This document shows, one piece after another, positions 40,926-49,573 of a DNA stretch of 64,000 bases (positions are counted from its first letter, which is position 1; each line of letters starts with the position of its first letter). The notes below the pieces were generated by a model, which searched no databases, was not told where the DNA came from, and saw only the letters and a list, made by a program, of their open reading frames with translations. The DNA is taken from positions 1 to 64,000 of the forward strand of contig CAJTLF010000009.1 of assembly GCA_910577555.1 (NCBI GenBank), read 5' to 3'. The DNA comes from an uncultured Christensenella sp. GTDB taxonomy: Bacteria > Bacillota > Clostridia > Christensenellales > Borkfalkiaceae. The translations under genes were made by a program, and so were the position numbers.

Positions 40926-42851
40926 TTAAATGTCAAGCTCTTCTACGAGTTTTGCGTTTTCTTCTATAAACTGACGGCGAAGCTCGGGTTGCTCGCCCAT
41001 TAACAGCGAGAAAAGTCTGTCCGCTTCGACGGCGTCTTCAACGTTTATTCTTACGAGCGTGCGCTTTGCGGGGTCCATAGTGGTTTCCCAAAGCTGTTCT
41101 TTATTCATTTCGCCGAGACCTTTATAACGCTGAAGCTCGAACTTGCCGCCGTACGTTTCCCTGAACTCTCCCAACGCTTTTTCGTCGTAGAGATAAGTTT
41201 CGGGAATGCCCTTGCCCGATACCTTGTAAAGGGGCGGCTGAGCCGCGTATACGTGACCGTTTTCAACGAGCGGACGCATATAACGGAAGAAGAAAGTTAA
41301 AAGCAGTATTCTTATGTGAGAGCCGTCTACGTCGGCGTCGGTCATAATTATGATTCGGTCGTAGCGCAGTTTGCTCTCGTCAAAGTTTTCCTGTATGCCG
41401 CAACCGAAAGCCGTTATCATCGCCTTGATTTCTTCGTTTTCGAGAACGCGGTTTATTCTTACCTTTTCAACGTTGAGTATCTTACCGCGCAACGGCAGTA
41501 TCGCCTGAAAACGCCTGTCGCGCCCCTGCTTTGCGGTTCCGCCTGCGGAGTCGCCTTCTACGATGTAAATTTCGCACAGCTCGGAACGCTTATCCGAACA
41601 GTCGGAGAGCTTGCCGGGGAGCTTGGTGCTTTCAAGCACGCCTTTACGGTGAGTTTCTTCACGGGCGAGCCTTGCCGCTTCACGCGCGCGCTGTGCGGTT
41701 ATACAGCGCATTATGAGCTCTTTTGTTTCGGCGGGGTGTTCTTCGAGATAAGTTCCGAATTTATCGACCACCGCTTTCTGAACGAAACCGCGCACGTAAG
41801 TGGAGCATAACTTGGATTTTGTCTGGCTCTCGTACTGGGCGTCTGCGATTTTTACCGAAACTACCGCGGTAATTCCTTCGCGCACGTCGTCGCCCGAAAG
41901 CTTTTCGTTTTCCCTTAATATATTGAGCCTTTTGCCCGCGTCGTTTATGACCTTCGTGAGCGCGGCTTTAAAGCCGTCGAGATGGGTGCCGCCGTCTGGC
42001 TGGCGGATATTGTTTGAGAAGGGGAAAATCTGCTCGGAATAGCTGTCGTTATACTGAATGGCGACTTCCAGAAATTTATCGTCCCCTTCCTGTTCTTCAA
42101 AGTAAACGGGTTTTTCGAATAAAACCTGTTTACCCTTGTTTATATCTTCGATAAAATGCACTACGCCGCCTTCGTAACAGAAGCTGTCGTGCCGTTCCTT
42201 TTCGCCGCGCAAGTCCGTAAGGGTAAGTTTTAAGCCCTTATTCAGATAAGAAAGCTCGCGCAAAAGAGTTTTTAAGGTTTCGTAGTTGAAATCTACCGTT
42301 TCGAGTATGGTCGCGTCGGGATGGAACGTAATCGTCGTACCCGTCTTTTCGGTATCCCCTATTATTTTTAGGGGTTCTTCGGGAATACCGCAATGATACA
42401 CCTGACGGAAGATATGACCGTTCTGGCAAACTTCGGCTACGAGCGTATCTGAAAGAGCGTTTACGCATGAAACGCCCACGCCGTGCAGACCTGACGAAAT
42501 TTTGTAGCCTCCAGCCTTGTTTCCGCCGCCGAACTTGCCGCCGGCGTTAAGGTTTGTAAGAGCAAGCTCCACGCCGCTTATGCCCGCGTCGGCATTGATG
42601 CCCGTGGGAATACCGCGACCGTTATCGCGTATGGAGCAGGAGCCGTCCTGCGTGATTATTACGTCGACCGTGTCGCAATAGCCTGCGAGAGCTTCGTCGA
42701 TAGAGTTATCTATAACTTCCCTTACAAGGCAGTGAAGTCCCTTTTCGTCGGTAGGTCCGATATACATTCCCGGGTGTTCGCGGACGGGTTCAAGCCCTTT
42801 TAACGCACGCAGGGAATTGGCGTCGTAATTGTTTTCTATCTTTTCAGGCAT
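40926..42851 (-). CDS. gyrB: DNA gyrase subunit B
   Basis: A 641-residue ATPase subunit. It has the GHKL ATP site (DNSIDEALAGYC, DNGRGIPTG, GLHGVGVSCVNALS), the transducer domain, and the TOPRIM region with IVEGDSAGGTAKQGRDR and MTDADVDGSHIRILLL. The C-terminus YKGLGEMNKEQLWETTMDP is complete. AAAGGAG precedes the ATG. It is co-transcribed with gyrA; gyrBA is not next to recF or dnaN here. Confidence 0.97.
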   Translation of the reverse strand: MPEKIENNYDANSLRALKGLEPVREHPGMYIGPTDEKGLHCLVREVIDNSIDEALAGYCDTVDVIITQDGSCSIRDNGRGIPTGINADAGISGVELALTNLNAGGKFGGGNKAGGYKISSGLHGVGVSCVNALSDTLVAEVCQNGHIFRQVYHCGIPEEPLKIIGDTEKTGTTITFHPDATILETVDFNYETLKTLLRELSYLNKGLKLTLTDLRGEKERHDSFCYEGGVVHFIEDINKGKQVLFEKPVYFEEQEGDDKFLEVAIQYNDSYSEQIFPFSNNIRQPDGGTHLDGFKAALTKVINDAGKRLNILRENEKLSGDDVREGITAVVSVKIADAQYESQTKSKLCSTYVRGFVQKAVVDKFGTYLEEHPAETKELIMRCITAQRAREAARLAREETHRKGVLESTKLPGKLSDCSDKRSELCEIYIVEGDSAGGTAKQGRDRRFQAILPLRGKILNVEKVRINRVLENEEIKAMITAFGCGIQENFDESKLRYDRIIIMTDADVDGSHIRILLLTFFFRYMRPLVENGHVYAAQPPLYKVSGKGIPETYLYDEKALGEFRETYGGKFELQRYKGLGEMNKEQLWETTMDPAKRTLVRINVEDAVEADRLFSLLMGEQPELRRQFIEENAKLVEELDI

Positions 42852-42916
42852 AAAATTTTACTCCTTTAAATGCTTGTGAAAAAGTTTTGCTAATCAACGC
42901 GCAATACGTTTAATTT

Positions 42917-42945
42917 ATTATACCATATTATATAATCAAAAGCAA
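42917..42945 (-). promoter_or_regulatory. Promoter of gyrBA
   Basis: TTGCTT (42945-42940), a 17-base spacer and TATAAT (42922-42917) on the reverse strand, the same hexamers as the serS and mrnC promoters. Confidence 0.75.
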
Positions 42946-43006
42946 GAATTTGAGCGTAAAATTATTTTTACGCATTAAAATTACTCTTATTTCACATACT
43001 GTTTTT

Positions 43007-43159
43007 ATGGAAAAAATTAACTTTTGCGGAAAAGATTTTAACTTTGCGAACGACTTCTTCGAATGCGGCAATTGCGGCAACCACGTGTGCAAAACCCAAG
43101 CCGAAATTTGGGGAAGAATTTGCCCGAACTGCTTTGGCAGACTTTACAGAATAAGCTGA
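43007..43159 (+). CDS. Tiny zinc-ribbon protein
   Basis: A 50-residue protein with two CxxC pairs (CGNC and CPNC) spaced as in a zinc ribbon: ECGNCGNHVCKT, then RICPNCFGRLY. The start is taken at the ATG at 43007; an upstream in-frame start would add 19 hydrophobic residues that read like leader DNA. No ribosome site is seen. It may bind nucleic acid or a protein partner. It is convergent with the M50 gene and ends at a shared terminator. Confidence 0.6.
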   Translation: MEKINFCGKDFNFANDFFECGNCGNHVCKTQAEIWGRICPNCFGRLYRIS

Positions 43160-43199
43160 TAAAAAACTGACGGCGGGGTTTTAAAACCCCGCCGTCAGG
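43160..43199. terminator. Terminator shared by the zinc-ribbon and M50 genes
   Basis: CTGACGGCGGGGTTTT and its complement form a 16-bp stem. On the reverse strand TTTTTT follows, so it mainly closes the leftward operon. Confidence 0.85.
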
Positions 43200-43202
43200 C
43201 GT

Positions 43203-43919
43203 TTACAGAGAATATTCTTTTTTAAGCTCTTCAAATCGCGAAAGCCAGAGTGCGGCGTTTTCTTCGTCGCCTACCGCCCGATAATATTCGCTCCTGAGTT
43301 CGGCAAGCGAGATGAAAGCGGGTTCGTCTTCCCGTATCTGCGGGAGATTGAAAAGCAGGTTTTTATCTATTTCAGAAATCTGCTTGCCGTTTAAAAGCTG
43401 CGCCTGCACCGCCATTACCGCGACCGTAACTTTGGCTACGCCGTCGTTTTTTAAAATTTCGGTACAGAAAAGCCCGTCCGTCTTGCCGCCCGCAAGCTCG
43501 GCAGGGATAATATTAAGTACCGCGAGATACAGATTGGTCGGCGCGAGAAATAAAATCCACGCGGGCGCGGACGTAAGCCATGCCACGGCGAAGATTACGA
43601 CAAACACTGCAAGATTGACGGTTACACCGCCCATACCCGTAACAAACAGCCTTGCACGCAGATTTTTATCTGTCTTTGGCACGAGCCGACAAAATGATGA
43701 ACCGAAAAGACTGAATTTCGGAACGGCTTTTATTTTACAGACCGCGCCGAAAAGCATATGACCGAGTTCGTGCAGGAGCGAAGAAAGTGGCAAAGCAAGC
43801 ACCGCCGCCGCTCCTACCGCGAATATCCACCAGCCGTTTTCACGCCATACGGCAAAACCGCATACAACGGTGATTGCAACAGCGGAAATTGCCGAAAGAA
43901 CGGATGCAAGAATTTTCAT
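43203..43919 (-). CDS. M50-type site-2 membrane protease
   Basis: A 238-residue integral membrane protein with the zinc protease motif LLHELGHMLFG (HExxH) in the second helix region and a later membrane segment containing NLYLAVLNIIPAELAGGKTDG, which matches the family's N-P-x-x-x-x-D second motif in loosened form. The layout matches SpoIVFB-like M50 proteases, which cut substrates within the membrane. It is the last gene of the yabP-yabQ-divIC-ppx operon, and its start overlaps the ppx stop (ATGA). A sporulation role is possible but not shown. Confidence 0.8.
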   Translation of the reverse strand: MKILASVLSAISAVAITVVCGFAVWRENGWWIFAVGAAAVLALPLSSLLHELGHMLFGAVCKIKAVPKFSLFGSSFCRLVPKTDKNLRARLFVTGMGGVTVNLAVFVVIFAVAWLTSAPAWILFLAPTNLYLAVLNIIPAELAGGKTDGLFCTEILKNDGVAKVTVAVMAVQAQLLNGKQISEIDKNLLFNLPQIREDEPAFISLAELRSEYYRAVGDEENAALWLSRFEELKKEYSL

Positions 43920-44782
43920 AGCCCGCCTTCCTTCAGCATTACGAAGCCTTCCAGATTATCGCTGTCCGAAACGGTTATACCGTTTACTTTAAGTTTTTGC
44001 ATCAGCCTTGCGAGCAACAGCGCGCCGCCGCCTATTATATCGGCGCGGCGTTCGTCAACGGTGAGCATTTTACAAATATCGCTTACGGGCGTATTGAGAA
44101 GATTTACGGCGTAATTTTCCACTTCTTCCACAGCAAGGCGCGTACCTTGCACTACCGACGCGTCGTATTCCTTTAAACCGTGTTTTAAAGCGGCGAGCGT
44201 GGTCGCCGTACCGCTTACCCCGTAAATATTATAGTTTTCCGCGGTAAAGCCGCCGAAGTCTTCTATTTTACCGTTTATTGTCTTCTCGAGCGCGTTTTTA
44301 TCTCTCTTACATAAGTCGTAAAGCCTAACCGCGCCGATATCCACGCTCTTTGCATAGATGCGCCTGCCGCCGACGCGCACGGTTAATTCCGTACTTGCGC
44401 CGCCAAGGTCAATCATTCCGCCGTCGGCATATCCGAGCGCGCCCAAAAGACCTATTTCCGCTTCCGTCTCGCCGCTTATAATTTCCACGGTAAGACCGCA
44501 GGAGTTTTTCACGAGCGAAATAAAATCCTTACCGTTTTTAGCCGCACGCACGGCGGCTGTGGCGAACGCGTAAATTTTTTGCGCCCCGTCCTGCCGCGCG
44601 GTCTTATTATATTCAGCTATAACGGCAGAAGTACGCTCCATTGCCGCAGGAGAAAGCTCGCCCGTAAAAGCCAAACCTTCGCCGAGACGGGTGGTAGTTA
44701 TGCGTTTATATAAAGTTTTTCCGTCCGCGAAAGTTGCAAGGCGGACGGAGTTGGAACCAACGTCGATGGCAGAAATTATCAT
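43916..44782 (-). CDS. Ppx/GppA exopolyphosphatase family protein
   Basis: A 288-residue protein of the ASKHA fold with the phosphate loops AIDVGSNSVRLATF and DLGGASTELTV, and IYGVSGTATTLAAL. These match the N-terminal domains of Ppx/GppA enzymes that hydrolyse polyphosphate or pppGpp. It lacks the long C-terminal HD-type domain, so it is the short form. A ppx gene near divIC/yabQ is common in Firmicutes. Confidence 0.87.
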   Translation of the reverse strand: MIISAIDVGSNSVRLATFADGKTLYKRITTTRLGEGLAFTGELSPAAMERTSAVIAEYNKTARQDGAQKIYAFATAAVRAAKNGKDFISLVKNSCGLTVEIISGETEAEIGLLGALGYADGGMIDLGGASTELTVRVGGRRIYAKSVDIGAVRLYDLCKRDKNALEKTINGKIEDFGGFTAENYNIYGVSGTATTLAALKHGLKEYDASVVQGTRLAVEEVENYAVNLLNTPVSDICKMLTVDERRADIIGGGALLLARLMQKLKVNGITVSDSDNLEGFVMLKEGGL

Positions 44783-44789
44783 ATGCGTT

Positions 44790-45044
44790 TTACGGAAAGT
44801 AATATCCTTGCTGGAACAGGAGATTCAAAAGTCCCTGTTCGGTTTGCAGATAATCAAGGTCGTGCTTTTTGTCTTGCAATAATTGCTCGTAACGGGCGAT
44901 TTCGCTTTTTGTTCCTTCCACCTGATTTTTTACGAAGATTATCGCGCTTAGCTGATAAATTATCACGGCGGCGAGAATTATTATTAAAAGTATTGCGTTT
45001 ACCGTTATCGCCGCGGCGATGCGGTTTTTCTTCAGAGCGTCCAC
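44790..45044 (-). CDS. divIC: Septum protein of the DivIC/FtsB family
   Basis: An 84-residue protein starting at GTG (45044) with GGAG well placed upstream. It has a single membrane helix (about 12-34), then a coiled coil (about 35-66, VEGTKSEIARYEQLLQDKKHD) and a short C-terminal end. This is the division-septum FtsB/DivIC layout. The gene order yabP-yabQ-divIC matches Bacillus. The first 191 bases lie inside the yabQ reading frame, read in another frame. Confidence 0.85.
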   Translation of the reverse strand: MDALKKNRIAAAITVNAILLIIILAAVIIYQLSAIIFVKNQVEGTKSEIARYEQLLQDKKHDLDYLQTEQGLLNLLFQQGYYFP

Positions 45045-45387
45045 CTTTCTTCTCCAGATAAAGATTAAGTTTATTATAAACTTTTTTTACGGAAAAAGCA
45101 ACGATTACGTGGAAACTTTTTAAATATAACAGTGCGCCGAGACCGCAACCGATGAGCATATACAGCCTGAAGCCTTCGAAATCGAAGGTTACCGACGTAA
45201 AAATATAGCCCGCGGCAAAGGTAAGGCAATATAAAATGTCGGCGGCGATTATAAAAATTCTGTCTTTGACGGTATAAACCCGCTTATCCGCACCGCACAG
45301 AAAAACGCGGGCGACGAACAGAACGTCGTATAAAATCCCGCTTATTATTCCGCAAAACAGACAGACTATAAAAATAAAAAAACGCAT
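44854..45387 (-). CDS. yabQ: YabQ-type spore cortex membrane protein with an overlapping tail
   Basis: A 177-residue protein. Residues 1-110 have three or four membrane helices (FFIFIVCLFCGIISGILYDV; IIAADILYCLTFAAGYIF; YMLIGCGLGALLYL), as in YabQ, a protein needed for spore cortex in Bacillus. From about residue 115 it becomes a Lys/Arg/Asn-rich tail (EKPHRRGDNGKRNTFNNN...) that coincides with the start of divIC in another frame. Either yabQ really ends in this basic tail or its original stop has been lost. It starts 11 bases after yabP. Confidence 0.75.
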   Translation of the reverse strand: MRFFIFIVCLFCGIISGILYDVLFVARVFLCGADKRVYTVKDRIFIIAADILYCLTFAAGYIFTSVTFDFEGFRLYMLIGCGLGALLYLKSFHVIVAFSVKKVYNKLNLYLEKKGGRSEEKPHRRGDNGKRNTFNNNSRRRDNLSAKRDNLRKKSGGRNKKRNRPLRAIIARQKARP

Positions 45388-45398
45388 ACCCGAAAAAG

Positions 45399-45650
45399 TT
45401 ACTTAAATAATTTTTGCCTGAAAGTGCCGCCTTTTTGCGAATACTTTACGCCGGTTACGCTACCCGTCGCCGAGAACGCGCCGCTCGTCTTTGAAAAGTT
45501 CACTATTTTCATTCCCGAACCCGAAACGAGTATTTTACCGCCCGCGTAGCTTAAAGTTATCTGCCTGTCGGAAAACGCGTCTACTCCCGTAATTGCGGTT
45601 GCCGTTATCCTTTTACATTGTTCTATACTTAAGTTATGTCCTTCTTCCAC
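45399..45650 (-). CDS. yabP: YabP-type sporulation protein
   Basis: An 83-residue protein starting at GTG. The pattern NLSIEQCKRITATAITGVDAFSDRQITL and GGKILVSGSGMKIVNFSKTSGAFSATGSV matches the YabP family (an S4-like or beta-sheet fold), needed for spore cortex formation with YabQ. It is the first gene of the leftward operon yabP-yabQ-divIC-ppx-M50 and begins just after the typA terminator. Confidence 0.88.
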   Translation of the reverse strand: MEEGHNLSIEQCKRITATAITGVDAFSDRQITLSYAGGKILVSGSGMKIVNFSKTSGAFSATGSVTGVKYSQKGGTFRQKLFK

Positions 45651-45663
45651 TTTTACGCTCCCA

Positions 45664-45693
45664 TAAAAAAATACCGCCCCGTATGGGGTGGTA
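45664..45693 (-). terminator. Terminator of the typA unit
   Basis: On the reverse strand ATACCACCCC/GGGGCGGTAT (one G-U pair) is followed by TTTTTTT. It lies about 60 bases after the typA stop, immediately upstream of yabP. Confidence 0.8.
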
Positions 45694-45751
45694 TATTTAT
45701 ACGCCGTAATTTTAAAAATTATTACCCTTTGAGTAGTATAACGGTTTACGG

Positions 45752-47581
45752 TTACTCGCCTTTCTTTTCCTTTGCGCGGGCTTTGGCGCGAAGTTCGCTA
45801 TCCAAAATTCTCTTTCTCACGCGTATATTCTTTGGCGTTACTTCCAAAAGCTCGTCGTCGCCGATAAATTCAAGGCACTCTTCAAGGCTCATTTTCTTGG
45901 GCGTGATAAGACGCAACGCGTCGTCGCTCGCGCTCGAGCGGGTGTTAGTAAGGTGCTTGGTCTTACATACGTTTACGTTCAAATCTTCGTTTTTGGGCGA
46001 TTCGCCTATAACCATTCCTTCGTAAACGGGAGTACCCGCGCCGATGAACAGAGTTCCCCTGCCCTGAGCGTTGAAAAGACCGTAAGTAACGGCTTCGCCC
46101 GTTTCAAACGCCACGAGCGAACCCGTACTTCTGCGTTGCAGTTCGCCCTTATACGGCTGATACTCGAAGAATACGCTGCTCATTACCCCTTCACCCTTGG
46201 TGGAAGTGAGAAATTCCGATTTATAACCGAAAAGACCGCGGGCGGGAACTATAAATTCAAGCCTTGTACGCGAGCCAATCGCGCTCATATGCAGGAGCTC
46301 GCCCTTGCGGTTACCCATACTCTGGAACACCGCGCCCGTCGCGTCGTCGGGCACGTCAACGATGAGCCTTTCCATGGGCTCGCACTTTACGCCGTCGATT
46401 TCCTTGAACATGACGCGCGGGGTGGAAACCTGAAACTCGTAACCTTCGCGGCGCATATTTTCAATGAGAATCGAAAGGTGCATTTCACCCCTGCCGCACA
46501 CGCGGTAGCTGTCCGCCGAACCCGTTTCTTCAACGCGCAAGGATACGTCTTTCAAAAGCTCTTTGAAAAGCCTGTCGCGGATATGGCGGGTCGTGACGAG
46601 CTTGCCTTCCCTGCCCGCAAACGGGCTGTCGTTTACGGAGAAAGTCATCTCTACGGTAGGCTCGGTGATTTTTACGAATTTGTGCGGTTCCACGCAGTCG
46701 GGGTCGCACACGGTGTCGCCGATGTTTATCTTTTCAAGCCCCGAAAAACAAACTATATCGCCCGCCTTTGCCATTTCGCACTGCGTTCTGTTAAGACCTT
46801 CAATCTGGTAAAGGTTGGCTATTTTACCCTGCGTTTTAAGCTGTAGGTTGTTGTAGTTGCATACGGTTACGGCTTGTCCCTGCTTTATTTCGCCGCGCTC
46901 GATACGGCCTATGCCTATGCGCCCCACGTAATCGTTATAGTCGATGGACGAAACGAGAATTTGCGCTTTACCCTGAGTATCCGCGTCCATAGGCTTAATG
47001 TGGTTTAAAATAGTTTCAAAGAGCGGAGTTAAATCCTTGCCATTCTCGTTTAAATCGAGAGTTGCCGTGCCGTCTCTTCCCGAACACCATACGACGGGGC
47101 TTAAAAGCTGGTCGTCGGTAGCGTCGAGTTCGAGAAGTAACTCTAAAATTTCGTCCTGAACTTCGTTTAAGCGGGCGTCGGGGCGGTCAATTTTATTTAC
47201 CACGATTATCAGGCGATGCCCCATTTCGAGAGCTTTCTGCACCACGAAACGGGTCTGCGGCATAGGACCTTCCGCCGCGTCGACGAGCACGAGCACGCCG
47301 TTGACCATCATCATTACGCGCTCTACTTCGCCCGAGAAATCCGCATGCCCCGGAGTGTCGACGACGTTTATTTTAACGCCCTTGTAGTTTATGGAAGTGT
47401 TCTTTGCAAGAATTGTTATCCCGCGCTCGCGCTCGATTGCGTTACTGTCCATTACGCGCTCTTCAACGGACTGGTTGTCGCGGAAGGTGTGGCTCTGTTT
47501 TAACATAGCGTCGACCAAAGTCGTCTTGCCGTGGTCTACGTGCGCAATTATAGCCACGTTTCTTAAATCGTTTCTTAACAT
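45752..47581 (-). CDS. typA: Ribosome-associated GTPase TypA/BipA
   Basis: A 609-residue translational GTPase. It has the G1 loop AHVDHGKTTLVD, G3 VDTPGHADFSGEV and G4 NKIDRPDAR, then elongation-factor-like domains and the BipA-specific C-terminal domain. It binds the ribosome like EF-G and is needed under stress and in cold. It is the last gene of the long leftward unit that starts with mrnC, 22 bases after gpsA. Confidence 0.96.
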   Translation of the reverse strand: MLRNDLRNVAIIAHVDHGKTTLVDAMLKQSHTFRDNQSVEERVMDSNAIERERGITILAKNTSINYKGVKINVVDTPGHADFSGEVERVMMMVNGVLVLVDAAEGPMPQTRFVVQKALEMGHRLIIVVNKIDRPDARLNEVQDEILELLLELDATDDQLLSPVVWCSGRDGTATLDLNENGKDLTPLFETILNHIKPMDADTQGKAQILVSSIDYNDYVGRIGIGRIERGEIKQGQAVTVCNYNNLQLKTQGKIANLYQIEGLNRTQCEMAKAGDIVCFSGLEKINIGDTVCDPDCVEPHKFVKITEPTVEMTFSVNDSPFAGREGKLVTTRHIRDRLFKELLKDVSLRVEETGSADSYRVCGRGEMHLSILIENMRREGYEFQVSTPRVMFKEIDGVKCEPMERLIVDVPDDATGAVFQSMGNRKGELLHMSAIGSRTRLEFIVPARGLFGYKSEFLTSTKGEGVMSSVFFEYQPYKGELQRRSTGSLVAFETGEAVTYGLFNAQGRGTLFIGAGTPVYEGMVIGESPKNEDLNVNVCKTKHLTNTRSSASDDALRLITPKKMSLEECLEFIGDDELLEVTPKNIRVRKRILDSELRAKARAKEKKGE

Positions 47582-47602
47582 TTTTTCTTTAAATCCTTGA
47601 AT

Positions 47603-48598
47603 TTATTTCTCAAATTCCCTCTTCGTTTCCCTTTCAAACAGTTTAAGTATAATTTCCCTGCACGCCTTTGCGCCGTCGCCGCTTTCAAACGGGTGGGTTA
47701 AAAAGCAAGCCTCGTAAACGGCGTTGGTTATGGGAAGGTCTATCCCGTATTTATCGCCGAGTTCCTTCATTGCCTTTGCCGTCATGACGCCTTCGGCAAG
47801 CTTATCGAATTTGTCGCCGCGCGCCATCATCTCGCCGTAACGGCGGTTATGCGAGTACTCGGAAAACAGCGTCGTTTCGTAATCGCCGAGATGCGCAAGC
47901 CCGTAAGCAGACCCGAACTCTCCGCCCATAGCTTTGACGAGTTTTCCGACTTCGTACGCGCCGCGAGCCATTAAAGGTCCCTTTAAACTGACCCAGCCGC
48001 TACCGTCAAGCACGCCTGCGGCTATGCCGAGTACGTTTTTCGCCGCCGCGCCTATTTCCGTGCCTATAATATCGTTGCCGTAATAAAAACGGATTAAATT
48101 GCTTTTGAAAGCGTTCGCGAGTTTTATTTTAAGTTCTTCGGAATACGCGTCGACTATCATACAGTTGGGTATACCCTGCGTGAACGCCTGAATATGACCG
48201 GGACCTACCCACACGGCAATTTTATCCTTGGATATGCCGCTTTCAAGCATTACTTCAGAAAGGCGTTTGCCCGTGCTTTCTTCGATGCCCTTCATACAGA
48301 GCACGAAGGTTTTATCGCTTACGGGATACTGCGTTACTTTTTTCATAAAGCCGCGCAAGCCCTGCGACGATATCGATATTATTATCACGTCGCTTTCCGT
48401 TACCGCACGCTTTAAGTCGCACGTTAAATCGATGGATTTATCCAAAGTTACGTACTCGTTTTTGCCAGTGTTTTTCAATACTTCGTACGAGTACTCGCCT
48501 TCGGGCCCCCAGCTTATAACCTTGTTTTTTAATACGGTTGCCTGATACCACGCTATGAACGAACCCCAGCGTCCGCAACCCAATACGCTTATTTTCAT
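47603..48598 (-). CDS. gpsA: Glycerol-3-phosphate dehydrogenase [NAD(P)+]
   Basis: A 331-residue enzyme making glycerol-3-phosphate for phospholipids from dihydroxyacetone phosphate. The NAD loop is SVLGCGRWGSF, and the catalytic Lys lies in EIGAAAKNVLGIAAG. The conserved MARGAYEVGKL is present. Its start overlaps recR. Confidence 0.94.
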   Translation of the reverse strand: MKISVLGCGRWGSFIAWYQATVLKNKVISWGPEGEYSYEVLKNTGKNEYVTLDKSIDLTCDLKRAVTESDVIIISISSQGLRGFMKKVTQYPVSDKTFVLCMKGIEESTGKRLSEVMLESGISKDKIAVWVGPGHIQAFTQGIPNCMIVDAYSEELKIKLANAFKSNLIRFYYGNDIIGTEIGAAAKNVLGIAAGVLDGSGWVSLKGPLMARGAYEVGKLVKAMGGEFGSAYGLAHLGDYETTLFSEYSHNRRYGEMMARGDKFDKLAEGVMTAKAMKELGDKYGIDLPITNAVYEACFLTHPFESGDGAKACREIILKLFERETKREFEK

Positions 48599-49185
48599 AT
48601 CGATTTCCTTTCCGACAGAGCGCGTGAAAGCGTCACTTCGTCGGTATATTCGAGTTCGCCGCCTATGGGTATACCGTGCGCAAGTCGCGTAACGTTCACG
48701 CCCAACGGCTTTAAAAGTTTTGCAATATACATTGCGGTGGCTTCGCCTTCCACGTCGGGATTGGTTGCCATAATAACTTCGGTAACGTTGCCGTCGATAC
48801 GCGCCAAAAGTTCTTTAATGCGTATATCGTTGGGTCCTATCCCTTCCATAGGGCTTATAACGCCGTGCAATACGTGGTATACGCCTTTGAACTCGTGCAA
48901 TTTTTCCATTGCGATTACGTCCTTAGGTTCTTTGACGACGCAGATGGTCGACGACGGACGGGTTTTGCATACTTCGCAGGTATCGTTCTCGGTAAAATTG
49001 CCGCACACGCTGCAATATTTTACTTTTTGCTTACAATAAATGACCGCGTCGGCAAACGCTTTTGCGTCGGCGTCAGTCATGCCTATGATTTTATAGGCGT
49101 AACGCTGAGCCGTTTTTTTGCCTACGCCCGGTAGCTTGGAAAACTCGTTTATAAGCCTGCCTATAGGTTCGATAAATACGTCCAT
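48595..49185 (-). CDS. recR: Recombination protein RecR
   Basis: A 196-residue DNA repair protein of the RecFOR pathway. It has a helix-hairpin-helix (LPGVGKKTAQRYAYKI), a four-Cys zinc finger (CSVCGNFTENDTCEVCK) and a TOPRIM domain (ICVVKEPKDVIAME, ATNPDVEGEATAMYI). It has its usual neighbours dnaX and ebfC. Confidence 0.96.
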   Translation of the reverse strand: MDVFIEPIGRLINEFSKLPGVGKKTAQRYAYKIIGMTDADAKAFADAVIYCKQKVKYCSVCGNFTENDTCEVCKTRPSSTICVVKEPKDVIAMEKLHEFKGVYHVLHGVISPMEGIGPNDIRIKELLARIDGNVTEVIMATNPDVEGEATAMYIAKLLKPLGVNVTRLAHGIPIGGELEYTDEVTLSRALSERKSI

Positions 49186-49201
49186 AAAACCCCGACCGTA
49201 A

Positions 49202-49561
49202 TTATATCAGTCCGCGGCCCGCTTTTGCAAAGGGACCCATTTTTTCATCGTAAAGCGCGTCTGCCTTTTTATAGCCGTCGTTAATGGCAGCCATAATCAA
49301 ATCTTCGAGCATTTCCACGTCGTCGGGGTCGGAAATATCCACGAGCTCGGAAAGCTTACTGCCGAACTCCACGCCGTTTATTATCTTTTTTCCGTTCATA
49401 TAGACGACTACCGTTTCGTCCCCTTCTTCTCCGCCGCCCGAAAGACCTACTACTTCCAGCTCTTCAAGCTCTTTATCGGCTTCCTGCATCTGTTCCTGCA
49501 TTTTCTGGGCTTCGCGCATAAGGTTCTGCATATTGCCCATTCCGCCCTTGAATCCTGCCAT
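49202..49561 (-). CDS. ebfC: Nucleoid-associated protein YbaB/EbfC
   Basis: A 119-residue DNA-binding protein with the family start GGMGNMQNLMREAQKMQEQM and a long helix, then VEVVG-like strand pairs and MAAINDGYKKADALYDEKMG. It lies between dnaX and recR, as in most bacteria. Confidence 0.95.
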   Translation of the reverse strand: MAGFKGGMGNMQNLMREAQKMQEQMQEADKELEELEVVGLSGGGEEGDETVVVYMNGKKIINGVEFGSKLSELVDISDPDDVEMLEDLIMAAINDGYKKADALYDEKMGPFAKAGRGLI

Positions 49562-49573
49562 ATATACTCCTTT

